Assembly: GCF_041438805.1 (NCBI RefSeq)
Contig: NZ_CP109190.1
Coordinates: 7,874,001-7,938,000 of the forward strand
Origin: Streptomyces sp. NBC_01707
GTDB lineage: Bacteria; Actinomycetota; Actinomycetes; Streptomycetales; Streptomycetaceae
DNA: 64,000 nucleotides
Direction of reading: 5' to 3'
Position numbers and translations under genes: made by a program. Numbering within the stretch: position 1 is the stretch's first letter; each line of letters starts with the position of its first letter. Shown in pieces: positions 19,193-28,226 of this stretch. The notes under the pieces are model-generated. The model did no database searches and was not told where the DNA came from. It saw only the letters and a list, made by a program, of their open reading frames with translations.

Positions 19193-19808
19193 CCCCGGAG
19201 CCGAGGATCCGGGGGCGGCAGGTAGGACGCCGGGCCGGCCACCCTCGACGAGCAGGCACCCACACCGTACGGAGATCTCCTCGTCCGGTGGTACCGGACC
19301 GCGATCGTCCGCTTCTTGTACGCCGGAGCGTAGGGGATCAGCGCCTTCTACGACGCCATGGAGGAGTCCATGAGCGGGCGCGGAGCACCCGCGTCGAGGT
19401 CCCCGACGACTGAGTTCGGCGGTTATCTCATCAGTCAGCTCGAGCGAGCGCAGGGTGTGGGGCACGTCTCCAACGGCGCCTCTCGGGCCCGGTGACACCA
19501 CCCCCCAGGTCATCGCTCGACAGGGGGACACAGTCATGCCGGGCCCGGAGGCCGGCGGCCCTCTTGCAGGACCGCGAAGAACATGACGGGGGCCGCAGCA
19601 CCTGCTGCGGAGCGACCTGTCGTGTGCCGGGTGCTCCGGAGCGGGACGGCCCGGGGGCCGGCGCCCGACTCGCACGGCAGGCAGGGAATATGTGCAGGAC
19701 GCACCGGTTCTTGGGCGTCCTGCTACTTGCACGTCGGACTCCGGACGCTTTATCGCAAGATCGTGGCATCAGTGTCTCGGTTTACGCCTTGACCTGGAGG
19801 AACCGAGA
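19193..19808 (+). other. Gap with a possible decayed coding stretch
   Basis: From 19241 to 19495 one plus frame reads like Streptomyces coding sequence with normal amino-acid composition (LLVRWYRTAIVRFLYAGA, then FYDAMEESMSG and FGGYLISQLERAQ), but it is broken by a TAG at 19331-19333 and has no start. I cannot assign a family, so it may be a gene remnant. Further on, a 9-bp inverted repeat (19694-19702 with 19715-19723) lies about 90 bp before the phospholipase gene and may be an operator or hairpin. Confidence 0.35.
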
Positions 19809-21983
19809 ATGTCCGCACTGTCCCGTAGAAAATTCCTGGGCGCCGCCGCCACTGTCACCAGTGCCGCCGCCGTGGGTGCCGCGGTGCCCGGTGTCGCCGC
19901 GGCGACACCCGGACACGCCCACGAGCACGGTCATGACCACGGCCACGCCGGTCACAAGCACGGTGACATCCGTGACATCAAGCATGTCGTCGTGATCATG
20001 CAGGAGAACCGCAGCTTCGACCACTACTTCGGCTCCCTCAAGGGGGTGCGCGGGTTCGGTGACCGTGCGACGATCCAGTTGCCCGGCGGCAAGTCCGTCT
20101 GGGAGCAGCCGAAGACTCTCACGGAGGGTGCCGAGACCCAGTACCCGTGGCGGCTGAGCGGTGCGAAGTCCTGGGACGGCGATACCCCGCCGAGCGCCGA
20201 GCTCGGTGCGGCGAACTACGGCGGCACCAGCCACGGTTGGACCGACCAGCACGGCGCCTGGTATGGCGGCCTCATGAACGGCTGGTACTACGCCAAGGGC
20301 GGCCCGACCACCCTCGGCTACCTGGACCGCAGGGACCTTCCGTTCCACTACGCCCTCGCCGACGCCTACACGGTGGGCGACGCGTACCACTGCTCCGTGC
20401 TCAGCGCGACCGGTCCGAACCGCACCTACCTGTGGGGCGGCACGATCAACGCCGACAAGAAGCACGGCACCTTCACGGCCAACGACGGCGGTGACGAGCG
20501 CAACAAGTTCCTGCCGTGGGAGTCCTACGCCGAGACGCTGCAGAAGGCCGGCGTCAGCTGGCGGGTCTACCAGTGCGAGGACGACTACGGCGACAACGGT
20601 CTTGAGTACTTCAACACATTCGCCAAGCTCGATCCCACCCAGGGCGGCAAGGCCGCGCCGGGCAACATCTACTACGACAACGGTGTCAAGAACGTCCCCG
20701 AGCCGGCCACCGGTCTCGCGGGCAACGCCGACAACATCAACGACGCGATTCGCGCCGATGTGCTGAACGGCACGCTGCCGCAGGTCAGCTGGGTCGTCAA
20801 CAACCAGTTCTTCTCGGAGCACCCGGTCACGGCCCCGAGCAACGGCGCGTATTTCATGCGCGGCGTGCTGGAGGCCCTCAACGCCGACCCGGACGTCTTC
20901 AACTCGACCCTGGTGATCATCAACTACGACGAGAACGACGGACAGTTCGACCACGTCGCGCCGCCGGTCCCCGCACCGGGCGAGGGCGACGAGTTCGTCT
21001 CCGGCACCATGAGCCAGTACGGCGTCACCGAGCCGCTCCCGGTCGGCCTCGGGTTCCGTGTGCCGCTGCTCCTCGTCTCGCCCTGGACCCGCGGCGGTTG
21101 GGTGACCTCCGAGGTCTCCGACCACACCTCGGTCATCCAGTTCGTGGAGAAGTGGACCACTGCGCTCGGGAAGCCGGCCATCTCCCCCAACATCAGCAAG
21201 TGGCGCCGCAAGGTCTCCGGTGACCTCACCAGCGCCTTCGACTTCACCTCGCCGGTGTACGGGCTGCCGCACCTGCCCGACACCGGGGAGCTGATCCCCG
21301 AGACCCGCTACACCCCGCTGCCGGGCGACAACAGGATGCCCACCCAGGAGAAGGGCATCAAGCCGGCCCGCCCGCTGCCGTACCAGCCCAACGCCAACCT
21401 GACCGGGTTCGCCCAGGGTGCGGCGAAGCTGGAGTTCAGCAACGAGGCCGGGTTCGTCACCAAGGCGAGCCACTTCTCCGTCTACAACAACCTGGGCGGC
21501 GTTCCGACGCTGGCCGAGTACCCGGCTAAGTTCCCGGGCCAGTACACCGTCGGCGCCAAGGACACGGCCACCGGCGTCGGCCCCGTCGGCTCCTCCGAGA
21601 GCGACACCGCCTACGACCTGACCGTCACCGGACCGAACCGGTTCCTGCGCCGCTTCGTCGGCGACACCGAGACCGCCGGCAAGGACCTCGTCGTCGAGGC
21701 GAGCTACTACGACGGCAAGTCGACCGCGCACCCGAAGCTGAAGCTGTCGCTGCGCAACAACGGCCGTCGGCCGGTGACGTTCACCGTCAAGCACAACCAC
21801 TACATCTCCGGCGCTCCGAAGAAGGTGCGGGTTGCCGCCCACGGCAAGGAGACGTGGGTGGTAGACCCGGTGGAGATCAGCGACGGCTGGTACGACGTGA
21901 CCGTCACGGCCGACTGCGACCACGCCTGGTCGCAGCGGTTCACCGGCCACCTGGAGACCGGCAAGGCCAGCATCACCGGCTGA
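19809..21983 (+). CDS. Tat-exported phosphocholine-type phospholipase C
   Basis: A 724-residue secreted enzyme. The twin-arginine motif SRRKFLGAA opens a signal peptide ending near residue 33. A His-rich segment follows at once (HAHEHGHDHGHAGHKHG). The phosphoesterase domain starts with HVVVIMQENRSFDHYFG, contains the metal-binding NYDENDGQFDHV, and is followed by two C-terminal beta domains of the bacterial PLC type. It hydrolyses phosphatidylcholine-like lipids outside the cell. GGAGG lies 8 nt before ATG 19809. No PHO box is obvious. Confidence 0.92.
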   Translation: MSALSRRKFLGAAATVTSAAAVGAAVPGVAAATPGHAHEHGHDHGHAGHKHGDIRDIKHVVVIMQENRSFDHYFGSLKGVRGFGDRATIQLPGGKSVWEQPKTLTEGAETQYPWRLSGAKSWDGDTPPSAELGAANYGGTSHGWTDQHGAWYGGLMNGWYYAKGGPTTLGYLDRRDLPFHYALADAYTVGDAYHCSVLSATGPNRTYLWGGTINADKKHGTFTANDGGDERNKFLPWESYAETLQKAGVSWRVYQCEDDYGDNGLEYFNTFAKLDPTQGGKAAPGNIYYDNGVKNVPEPATGLAGNADNINDAIRADVLNGTLPQVSWVVNNQFFSEHPVTAPSNGAYFMRGVLEALNADPDVFNSTLVIINYDENDGQFDHVAPPVPAPGEGDEFVSGTMSQYGVTEPLPVGLGFRVPLLLVSPWTRGGWVTSEVSDHTSVIQFVEKWTTALGKPAISPNISKWRRKVSGDLTSAFDFTSPVYGLPHLPDTGELIPETRYTPLPGDNRMPTQEKGIKPARPLPYQPNANLTGFAQGAAKLEFSNEAGFVTKASHFSVYNNLGGVPTLAEYPAKFPGQYTVGAKDTATGVGPVGSSESDTAYDLTVTGPNRFLRRFVGDTETAGKDLVVEASYYDGKSTAHPKLKLSLRNNGRRPVTFTVKHNHYISGAPKKVRVAAHGKETWVVDPVEISDGWYDVTVTADCDHAWSQRFTGHLETGKASITG

Positions 21984-22252
21984 TCCGGCCGAGACGGCGA
22001 CCGGTCCTTCCCGCCGGGCCGCGGCGTGTGAGCCGCCAGTTCGGAGCGGCGAGGAGGGCCCGTTCCCGTCACCGGCCGGAGGCCGGCCCGGTCAGGAGGG
22101 AAGCGTCGGCGAAGTCCGCCGGGCCGTGCCTCCTCCTGTGCGACGACGTCCACCCACTTGTCGGTGCTGCACGGACGCCCGCCGGTCCGCCTCTGCGCGG
22201 GCCGCGGGTGGCACGTCCGTCGTCGGTTCCCGTCCGCAGCGGTCAGCAGGGA

Positions 22253-22321
22253 TCAGTTGGTGACGGAGTCGATCACGAAGCGGTGGTGCGCTTCGCTGCT
22301 GAGGACCCGCTGGTAGACCCG
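22253..22321 (-). pseudogene. Remnant C-terminus of a zinc-type alcohol dehydrogenase
   Basis: The minus frame reads RVYQRVLSSEAHHRFVID and then ends at TGA 22255-22253. This resembles the C-terminal segment of YahK/cinnamyl-type alcohol dehydrogenases (Y-x-R-x-L-x-x-x-V-x-Y-R-F-V-I-D). Upstream, the frame decays into low-complexity sequence with no catalytic domain. The match is short, so the call is tentative. Confidence 0.4.
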
Positions 22322-22402
22322 GGCGGGTCCCTCCGCTCCCGCCGTCCGCGGCCGGGGACGGCGGCCGGTGCCCCGCCTGCGGGCCCGCGGTTGCCGACGT
22401 CG

Positions 22403-22558
22403 TCACGCGGCCATCTCCCGGGCGGCACCGGCGCACCAGGAGTCCTTCACGATCCGTCCGCCCCTCGGCTCCACCCGCCCCGGCAGCCGGGCTGCGACGT
22501 CCCGGTCATACGTGATGACGGCGACGGTCGTTTGCCTTGGCGCGAGCACATCCACCAC
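22403..22558 (-). pseudogene. Unidentified coding-like fragment
   Basis: A 51-codon minus-strand stretch, starting from a GTG and ending in TGA, with balanced composition (TVAVITYDRDVAARLPGRV, then IVKDSW). No family is recognised. It lies between two other decayed fragments on the same strand, so a gene remnant is more likely than a working small gene. No RBS precedes it. Confidence 0.3.
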
Positions 22559-22572
22559 AGCCGGCGCATGGC

Positions 22573-22797
22573 CTAGGCCCCCTCGGGGACTACCGTGACC
22601 CGGCCGTTCTCGAAGGCGGAGGGACGCACACCACCGAAGTGCACGTCGCCCTCGGCGGCACGGGCAGCGTTCGCCGGTTTCTGGCCGGCGCCTTTCGCCT
22701 CGGCCTCGGCGCGGGCGACAGCCACAAGGATGCGAGCCACCATGCGGCCGACACGAGTGGCCGGATCGAGGTCAGCCGAGGCTGCTGCGACGCCCAT
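22573..22797 (-). pseudogene. Serine site-specific recombinase fragment
   Basis: The minus frame reads RVGRMVARILVAVARAEAEA followed by KGAGQKPANAARAAEG and GGVRPSAFENGRVTV. This follows the pattern of serine recombinases just after the catalytic domain (GRMVARxLGAxARxExE...GGxRPFGYE). The catalytic N-terminus and the recombinase C-terminus are missing; an in-frame stop lies about 24 nt upstream of the ATG and a TAG ends the fragment. It marks an old integrative element. Confidence 0.55.
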
Positions 22798-22889
22798 GCC
22801 GACATACTGCGAGGAGGATCAACCCCTCCAGGCCGAGCGTCGAGGGGGCGACGGGCCGCCCGCAGGACTGACCGGCTGCTCGCCGGCGC

Positions 22890-24218
22890 CTACTGCCAGG
22901 TCAGCAGGTGCTGCCCCTGGTGCTGTTCCTGCGGTTCGTGCTGCTCCTGCTGTCCCGGGGCCTGTGTGGAGCCCAGCCCGCGGGCCGGTCCCTGGCAACC
23001 CTGCGCCGCCGCGATCCCCAGCGCCACCAGCAGCGTCACCACGACGAAGACGACCAGACGCTGCCGCAGCAGCCGCGGGTTGGCGGGACGCCGGCCCGTC
23101 GATGTCGTACGGGTCCCGGGCCGGGTCCCCGGACGCCCCTTCGTGCCGTTCGTCCCGTTGGTGGCCTGGGGGCGCTTGCCGGAGCGCGTGGTGTTGCGCG
23201 GCGGCTGCGGCCGCGAGCCCCCCGTACGGGGCGACGTCGTGCGCGAGGGTGCCGTCTGGCGGGTCTGCGGACGCGGCGCGGGAGGGCTCGCCGCACGCCG
23301 GGTCTGCTGTTCGGTGTACGGGCCGTCGAGCCGGCCGGTCGGCCGGTCCAGCTCCTGAGCCGAGCGCTGCACGGGCGGGCGGCTCTCGTGGAGTCCCTGC
23401 GCCTCGCGGGCCGCGATCTCCTTGAGCCGCATGGAGAGTTGAAGCGTGCTCGGCCGCTCCTCCGGATCCTTCGCCAGACAGGCGCTCACCAGTGGCGCCA
23501 GCGCGTCGTGCACGTCGTACAACTGCGGTTCCTCGTGCACCACGCGGTACAGCATCACCTCGGAACTGCCGTGCCCGAAAGGCGAGTCGGCCATCGCCGC
23601 GTACGCCAGCGTGGCGCCGAGCGAGAACACGTCCGTCGCGGGGGTGACCGCCGCGCCCCGCACCTGCTCGGGCGCCAGGAAGCCGGGCGAGCCCACGGCC
23701 GTGCCGACATGCGTGAGCGTGCTCGCCCCGGTCGCCCAGGCGATCCCGAAATCGATGATCCGGGGGCCCTTGGGGGAGAGGAGGATGTTCGACGGCTTCA
23801 GATCACGGTGGACGACACCGGCCTCGTGCACCGCCACCAGCCCCTCGGAGAGTGCGGCCCCGATCGACGCCACCTCGGCGGCCGACAGCGGACCTTCCTC
23901 GGCCACCTTGTCGTGCAGGGAGGGTCCGGGGACGTACTGCGTGGCGAACCACGGGCGGTCGGCCTCCAGATCGGCCGCCACCAGCCGGGCCGTGCAGCCG
24001 CCGCGGATCCGCCGCGCCGCCGACACCTCGCGCGCGAAACGCGAACGGAACTCCTGGTCCTCGGCGAGATCCGGTCGGATCACCTTGAGCGCCACCCGCT
24101 GTCCGCGGCGGTCCGAACCCAGGTAGACGACCCCCATGCCGCCCGCTCCGAGCCGTCTGTGCAGTCTGAACGAGCCGACGACACGCGGGTCCTCGCGCCG
24201 GAGCCGCATCATCGCCAT
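22890..24218 (-). CDS. Membrane-anchored serine/threonine protein kinase
   Basis: A 442-residue Hanks-type kinase. The kinase domain (about residues 17-275) has the glycine loop LGAGGMGVVYLG, Lys45 in VALKVI, catalytic loop HRDLKPSNI, DFG in IIDFGIA and APEQ. A long Pro/Arg/Thr-rich linker follows, then one membrane helix near the C-terminus (LVVFVVVTLLVALGIAAA) and a short Gln/His-rich tail. There are no PASTA repeats outside, so it is not a classic PknB. ATG 24218 is chosen over upstream in-frame starts because the kinase fold begins right after it. Substrates are unknown. Confidence 0.9.
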   Translation of the reverse strand: MAMMRLRREDPRVVGSFRLHRRLGAGGMGVVYLGSDRRGQRVALKVIRPDLAEDQEFRSRFAREVSAARRIRGGCTARLVAADLEADRPWFATQYVPGPSLHDKVAEEGPLSAAEVASIGAALSEGLVAVHEAGVVHRDLKPSNILLSPKGPRIIDFGIAWATGASTLTHVGTAVGSPGFLAPEQVRGAAVTPATDVFSLGATLAYAAMADSPFGHGSSEVMLYRVVHEEPQLYDVHDALAPLVSACLAKDPEERPSTLQLSMRLKEIAAREAQGLHESRPPVQRSAQELDRPTGRLDGPYTEQQTRRAASPPAPRPQTRQTAPSRTTSPRTGGSRPQPPRNTTRSGKRPQATNGTNGTKGRPGTRPGTRTTSTGRRPANPRLLRQRLVVFVVVTLLVALGIAAAQGCQGPARGLGSTQAPGQQEQHEPQEQHQGQHLLTWQ

Positions 24219-24423
24219 GTCTGCCCATCCCCGCTGCCTGGTCCGCCTGACGTGGCACAGCTTACGTACCCGTGGCCCGGCGCGCTCAGAGGCCGCGCCC
24301 TCGTCCGCCCATCGATTGTCAGTGCCGGGTGGGAAACTTGAAGGGTGGTCAGGGAGCCGCGGATCCACGCTCCCCGGCCGGTGCGAGATCTCAAAGGTCC
24401 GTCGCAGAAGGGGGATTGGATCA

Positions 24424-24681
24424 GTGAAGGGCGATCGAGTCGAAATAGTCGTGGACGCCGGGGACACGACACGTACCTACGAAGTGGTGGCCGGCCGAGC
24501 GGGTCGCCGGGTGGAGACGGCCGTCCGCCGAGGGGTGGTCGAAGTGAGTGAAGTCACTCGGAACGGCTCCGTGGTGCGCACCGCCCGCTTCATGGCGGCC
24601 AGGGTGCTCGCCCTGGTCGAACAGCCGGTCCCCAGGGAGGACGCGTCCGAGCGCCCCCTCCGGGAAGACCCCAAGGTCTAG
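24424..24681 (+). CDS. Small conserved hypothetical protein
   Basis: An 85-residue protein beginning with GTG 24424, with AGAAGGGGGA 7 nt upstream. It looks like a small beta-strand domain: KGDRVEIVVDAG, RTYEVVAGRAGRRVETAV, VEVSEVTRNGSVVRTARF, then a hydrophobic helix AARVLALVEQ. It is divergent from the kinase gene with a ~205-bp gap. No function is recognised. Confidence 0.65.
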   Translation: MKGDRVEIVVDAGDTTRTYEVVAGRAGRRVETAVRRGVVEVSEVTRNGSVVRTARFMAARVLALVEQPVPREDASERPLREDPKV

Positions 24682-24870
24682 TGCCCGATCTCCACCCAGA
24701 GGAGTACGCCGAACACCGACGGCTCATCCTCCGGGAGGCCCGGCATTCGGTACGCGGGCATGACGACCCGTGCCCCGGGTGTCCCTAATGTTGAAGTCGA
24801 GCGGCGGGCGATGCACTCGTCCCCCGAGGTCAGATGCCCGCCGCTCCCACAACAGGTCAGGAGAGGAACC

Positions 24871-25080
24871 ATGGCGGACACGGCAGCGCGGACGATGCTC
24901 CGTACGCAGGGGCGCAGGGCACATGCCGCGTTCGGCAGCCGCCAGTCGTCCGGTACCCGCCACCCACTGGTGGCGACGGCCATGGTTCTTCCTCTGGCGG
25001 CCCTGCTCGTGGTCGTCTTCGGCGGCTGGGACGCAGTGGTCACACAGGCGTCGTCCGTAGGTGTGATGCTGGGGCGCTGA
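24871..25080 (+). CDS. Small single-TM protein
   Basis: A 69-residue protein, start ATG 24871 with GGAG 7 nt upstream. A basic N-terminus (ARTMLRTQGRRAHAAFGSRQ) is followed by one hydrophobic segment (LVATAMVLPLAALLVVVFGG), consistent with an N-in membrane protein. Function unknown. Confidence 0.6.
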   Translation: MADTAARTMLRTQGRRAHAAFGSRQSSGTRHPLVATAMVLPLAALLVVVFGGWDAVVTQASSVGVMLGR

Positions 25081-25386
25081 GCGGCGCCCCGGGTCCGGAA
25101 GAGCGGTCCGGACCGGGACATCGGGCCAACAGCCCCGTGGGGACGGGGGTGCGGCGGACGGCAGCGTTTGTCCGGTCAGCTGGGGAGCTGACCGGACATC
25201 GCGCTTTCCGGGGTCCGCTCGTGCCCGGCCCCCGCGCCACCTGGGAACCTCGCGCCCGGCCGTGCCTTGTCCGGAAGGTTTCGCATCTGCCCCGGCGCCG
25301 CAGCACTCGGGCGTGCGCGGCGGCGCGTACGCTCATCGGCGGGCCCGGGCGGAACCGGGCCGCACCTGCTGCCACCGGGGGAGACC
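25081..25386. other. Gap holding one hairpin
   Basis: A 306-bp noncoding stretch. The only clear structure is the hairpin at 25169-25198. The last ~60 bp must contain the promoter and RBS (GGGGGAGA) of the phosphotransferase gene. Confidence 0.5.
25169..25198 (+). terminator. Hairpin terminator
   Basis: Perfect 13-bp arms at 25169-25181 and 25186-25198 with the loop GGGG. It is about 90 nt after the small TM gene's stop and likely ends that transcript. Confidence 0.7.
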
Positions 25387-26379
25387 GTGACCACCGCAGT
25401 CGTCCGCGCGCTGGGCGCCCTCGCTCATGACGCGGTCCACCTGCCCACGGACGTCGAGGCTCCGTGCACCTGCCCGGCACCGGCGGTGCTCGCGGACCGC
25501 GCCGACGGCACAGTTGTCCGCAGCGGTCCGGTGGTCGCGAAGGCCCACGCCCCGGACACCGACACCACGGCCCTGGCCGCCCGCCTCGCCCTGGCCGCGT
25601 CTCCCGCCCTGACCGGCATCCTCCTGCCACCCGTCCCCCGGGGCGCCGGGCCCGCCGCCGACGCCACGGTGCACGGCCGCTCCGTGACCCTGTGGCCCCA
25701 CGGGGAACCCGTCGACCCCGAAGCCCCCGACGCCGCCCCCTGGGAGGAGGCAGCCGTCCTCCTGGCCCGGCTCCACCGCACGGCACCACCGACTTCACCC
25801 GGGGGCATCGGGGCCTTCCCCGCGATGCGCGGTCCCGCGAAGGCCGCACTCGCCGTGGCCCGGATGCACGCGGCCCGGCCCGACGACCCGGCCACCGTCC
25901 CCGTACGCGAAGCATGGCGGCGGCTGCCCGGCTGGGCTCGCGACGAGGACATCGCGCCCTCGCACCGCTCACGCTTCCTCTGCCACGGCGATCTGCATCT
26001 CGGCCAGCTCGTCCGGCACCCCGCCCCGCACGGCCCCTGGCTGCTGATCGACGTCGACGACATGGGCCTCGGTGACCCCGCCTGGGACCTCGCACGCCCC
26101 GCCGCCTGGTACGCGGCCGGGCTGCTGCCTCCCGACGTCTGGCTGCGCTTCCTGGACACCTACCGGGCGGCCGGCGGGCCTGCCGTACGCGCCGATGGCG
26201 ACCCCTGGCCCGACCTGGACGTCCCGGCCCGCGCCCTGACGGTGCAGACCGCCGCGCTGGCGTTCGCCAAGTCTGCCGCGGAGGGGAGAACTCCGGATGA
26301 AGTGGAACAGATGATGATCGACGCCTGTGCCCGAATTGCGTCCCTCCCGCACGAGTTGGCCGCCGAAAACTCGTCGTAG
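25387..26379 (+). CDS. Aminoglycoside-phosphotransferase-fold protein
   Basis: A 330-residue APH/choline-kinase-fold protein. The catalytic loop is LCHGDLHLGQL (Brenner motif HGDLHxxQ) and the metal-binding segment is IDVDDMGLGDPAWDLA. The N-terminal lobe (VVAKAH) is present. It probably phosphorylates a small metabolite; resistance function is not implied. GTG 25387 directly follows GGGGGAGACC and is preferred over the in-frame ATG at 25267, which lies within the hairpin-containing gap. Confidence 0.8.
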   Translation: MTTAVVRALGALAHDAVHLPTDVEAPCTCPAPAVLADRADGTVVRSGPVVAKAHAPDTDTTALAARLALAASPALTGILLPPVPRGAGPAADATVHGRSVTLWPHGEPVDPEAPDAAPWEEAAVLLARLHRTAPPTSPGGIGAFPAMRGPAKAALAVARMHAARPDDPATVPVREAWRRLPGWARDEDIAPSHRSRFLCHGDLHLGQLVRHPAPHGPWLLIDVDDMGLGDPAWDLARPAAWYAAGLLPPDVWLRFLDTYRAAGGPAVRADGDPWPDLDVPARALTVQTAALAFAKSAAEGRTPDEVEQMMIDACARIASLPHELAAENSS

Positions 26380-26446
26380 GGTGAACCGATCGTCTCCGGG
26401 CATGAATTCCGGGACGGCGAACCGACGGCGAGGAGCTGAGCCGACC

Positions 26447-26731
26447 ATGCAGTGTCCCAAGTGCCACGCGCAGATGCAGACATACAACCGCAATGGCATC
26501 CAGATCGAGCAGTGCAGCGGCTGCCGGGGGATATTTCTCGACTACGGCGAGCTGGAGTCCCTGACCCGCATCGAGGCGCAGTGGACGCAGCAGGCGCCGC
26601 CCGCGCCGCCGGCCCCTCAGGGCTACCCGGCCGCACCCGCACCCGCCTGGGGCGCTCCGCAGCACCACGGCGGCCACCACGGCGGTCACTACCGGCACAA
26701 GAGCTTCGGCCACATGCTCTTCTCCTCCTGA
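26447..26731 (+). CDS. Small zinc-ribbon (TFIIB-type) protein
   Basis: A 94-residue protein. The N-terminal half is a zf-TFIIB ribbon: CPKC at residues 3-6 and CSGC at about 23-26, followed by RGIFLDYGELESL. The second half is Pro/Ala-rich and then His/Gly-rich (HHGGHHGGHYRHK), which could also bind metal. AGGAG lies 11 nt before the ATG. Function unknown; the gene stands alone with a hairpin after it. Confidence 0.8.
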   Translation: MQCPKCHAQMQTYNRNGIQIEQCSGCRGIFLDYGELESLTRIEAQWTQQAPPAPPAPQGYPAAPAPAWGAPQHHGGHHGGHYRHKSFGHMLFSS

Positions 26732-26751
26732 TCGGGCGCCGACGCCATGCT

Positions 26752-26782
26752 GCGGGCCCGGACGCACGGTGTCCGGGCCCGC
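26752..26782 (+). terminator. Hairpin terminator
   Basis: Perfect 12-bp arms at 26752-26763 and 26771-26782, loop of 7 nt, 20 nt after the zinc-ribbon gene. Confidence 0.75.
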
Positions 26783-26879
26783 GGTACGCACCACGTGAGG
26801 CCACCCGCGGTGCATACCGTCGACAAAGTCTTGTCCGACATCTAGGCACCGACATGGTTGATCCTTAAAGTTCCGGCCC

Positions 26880-28226
26880 ATGACCTTCCTCGACAGGTCC
26901 CGGACCGTCGCGCCACCCGGCTGGAGCCGCTGGCTAGTCCCGCCCGCCGCCCTCGCGGTGCATCTCTCGATCGGGCAGGCGTATGCCTGGAGCGTGTTCA
27001 AACCCCCGCTCGAGTCGGCTCTCGGCCTTTCCGGTACCGCCAGTGCCCTACCCTTCCAACTCGCCATCGTCATGCTCGGCCTCTCCGCGGCCTTCGGCGG
27101 CACCCTCGTCGAACGCAACGGACCGCGCTGGGCGATGTTCGTCTCTCTCGTCTGTTTTTCCTCGGGCTTCCTCGTCGCCTCCCTCGGTGTGGCCACCGGT
27201 CAGTTCTGGCTGGTCGTCCTCGGGTACGGCTTCATAGGCGGTATCGGACTCGGCATCGGCTACATCTCGCCGGTCTCCACACTCATCAAGTGGTTCCCCG
27301 ACCGCCCCGGCATGGCCACCGGCATCGCCATCATGGGCTTCGGCGGTGGAGCGCTGATCGCCTCGCCCTGGTCGACCGGGATGCTCGAAACCTTCGGCGC
27401 CGACAGCACGGGAATCGCCACTGCCTTCCTGGTCCACGGTCTCGCCTACGCCGGTTTCATGGCGCTCGGCGTGCTCCTCGTCCGGGTGCCGCCGGACGGC
27501 TGGCTCCCGGCCGGTCACCGGCCGGAGACGGCGCCCCGCCGCCTCGTCACCACGGCCCAGGTATCGGCTCGCAACGCGCTGCGGACACCGCAGTTCTGGT
27601 GCCTGTGGGTGGTGCTCTGCATGAACGTCACCGCGGGCATCGGCATTCTGGAGAAGGCCGCTCCCATGATCACGGACTTCTTCACGGGCACCTCGGTGCC
27701 GGTCTCGGTCTCCGCCGCGGCAGGCTTCGTCGCCCTGCTCTCCCTGGCCAACATGACCGGCCGGATCCTGTGGTCCTCGACCTCGGACCTCATCGGCCGC
27801 AAGAACATGTACCGCATCTACCTCGGCGTCGGCGCCCTGATGTACCTCACGATCGTCGAGTTCGGCAGTTCCAAGCCGCTCTTCATCTGCTGCGCGCTGG
27901 TGATTCTCTCGTTCTACGGAGGCGGATTCGCCACGATCCCCGCCTATCTGCAGGACCTCTTCGGCACGTATCAGGTCGGTGCCATCCACGGCCGGCTGCT
28001 GACTGCCTGGTCCACCGCCGGCGTCCTCGGCCCGCTGATCGTCAACTGGGTGGCGGACGCGGGCGAGCGGGCGGGCCGCAGTGGGTCCGACCTGTACACG
28101 ACATCGCTGACGATCATGATCGGACTGCTGATCGTCGGTTTCGTCGCCAACGAGCTCGTACGCCCCGTCCATCCACGCTTCCACGAGGCAGCGGAGAGGA
28201 AGACCCGTGCACACCAGCAGTCGTAG
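26880..28226 (+). CDS. OFA-family MFS transporter (oxalate/formate antiporter type)
   Basis: A 448-residue 12-TM carrier. The N-terminus (HLSIGQAYAWSVFKPPL) and GYGFIGGIGLGIGYISPVSTLIKWFPDRPG are typical of the oxalate/formate antiporter family, as is NMTGRILWSSTSDLIGRKNMY in the second half. The family exchanges small monocarboxylates or dicarboxylates; the substrate is open. The start is ATG 26880. A 38-codon partner gene overlaps its end by 20 nt. Confidence 0.88.
   Translation: MTFLDRSRTVAPPGWSRWLVPPAALAVHLSIGQAYAWSVFKPPLESALGLSGTASALPFQLAIVMLGLSAAFGGTLVERNGPRWAMFVSLVCFSSGFLVASLGVATGQFWLVVLGYGFIGGIGLGIGYISPVSTLIKWFPDRPGMATGIAIMGFGGGALIASPWSTGMLETFGADSTGIATAFLVHGLAYAGFMALGVLLVRVPPDGWLPAGHRPETAPRRLVTTAQVSARNALRTPQFWCLWVVLCMNVTAGIGILEKAAPMITDFFTGTSVPVSVSAAAGFVALLSLANMTGRILWSSTSDLIGRKNMYRIYLGVGALMYLTIVEFGSSKPLFICCALVILSFYGGGFATIPAYLQDLFGTYQVGAIHGRLLTAWSTAGVLGPLIVNWVADAGERAGRSGSDLYTTSLTIMIGLLIVGFVANELVRPVHPRFHEAAERKTRAHQQS

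Larger units (their letters stand above)
21984..22889. other. 906-bp region of gene remnants
   Basis: No intact gene lies between the phospholipase and the kinase. On the minus strand there are three coding-like fragments: a probable alcohol-dehydrogenase C-terminus (22253-22321), an unidentified 51-codon open stretch (22403-22558) and a serine-recombinase fragment (22573-22797). This looks like an insertion/deletion spot left by past mobile DNA. No insertion-sequence ends or direct repeats were found. Confidence 0.5.

Noticed and set aside
22537..23358. A plus-strand ORF opposite the kinase C-terminus
   Set aside because: The minus strand encodes the kinase linker and TM helix; the plus translation is Cys/Arg/Pro-rich without a domain.
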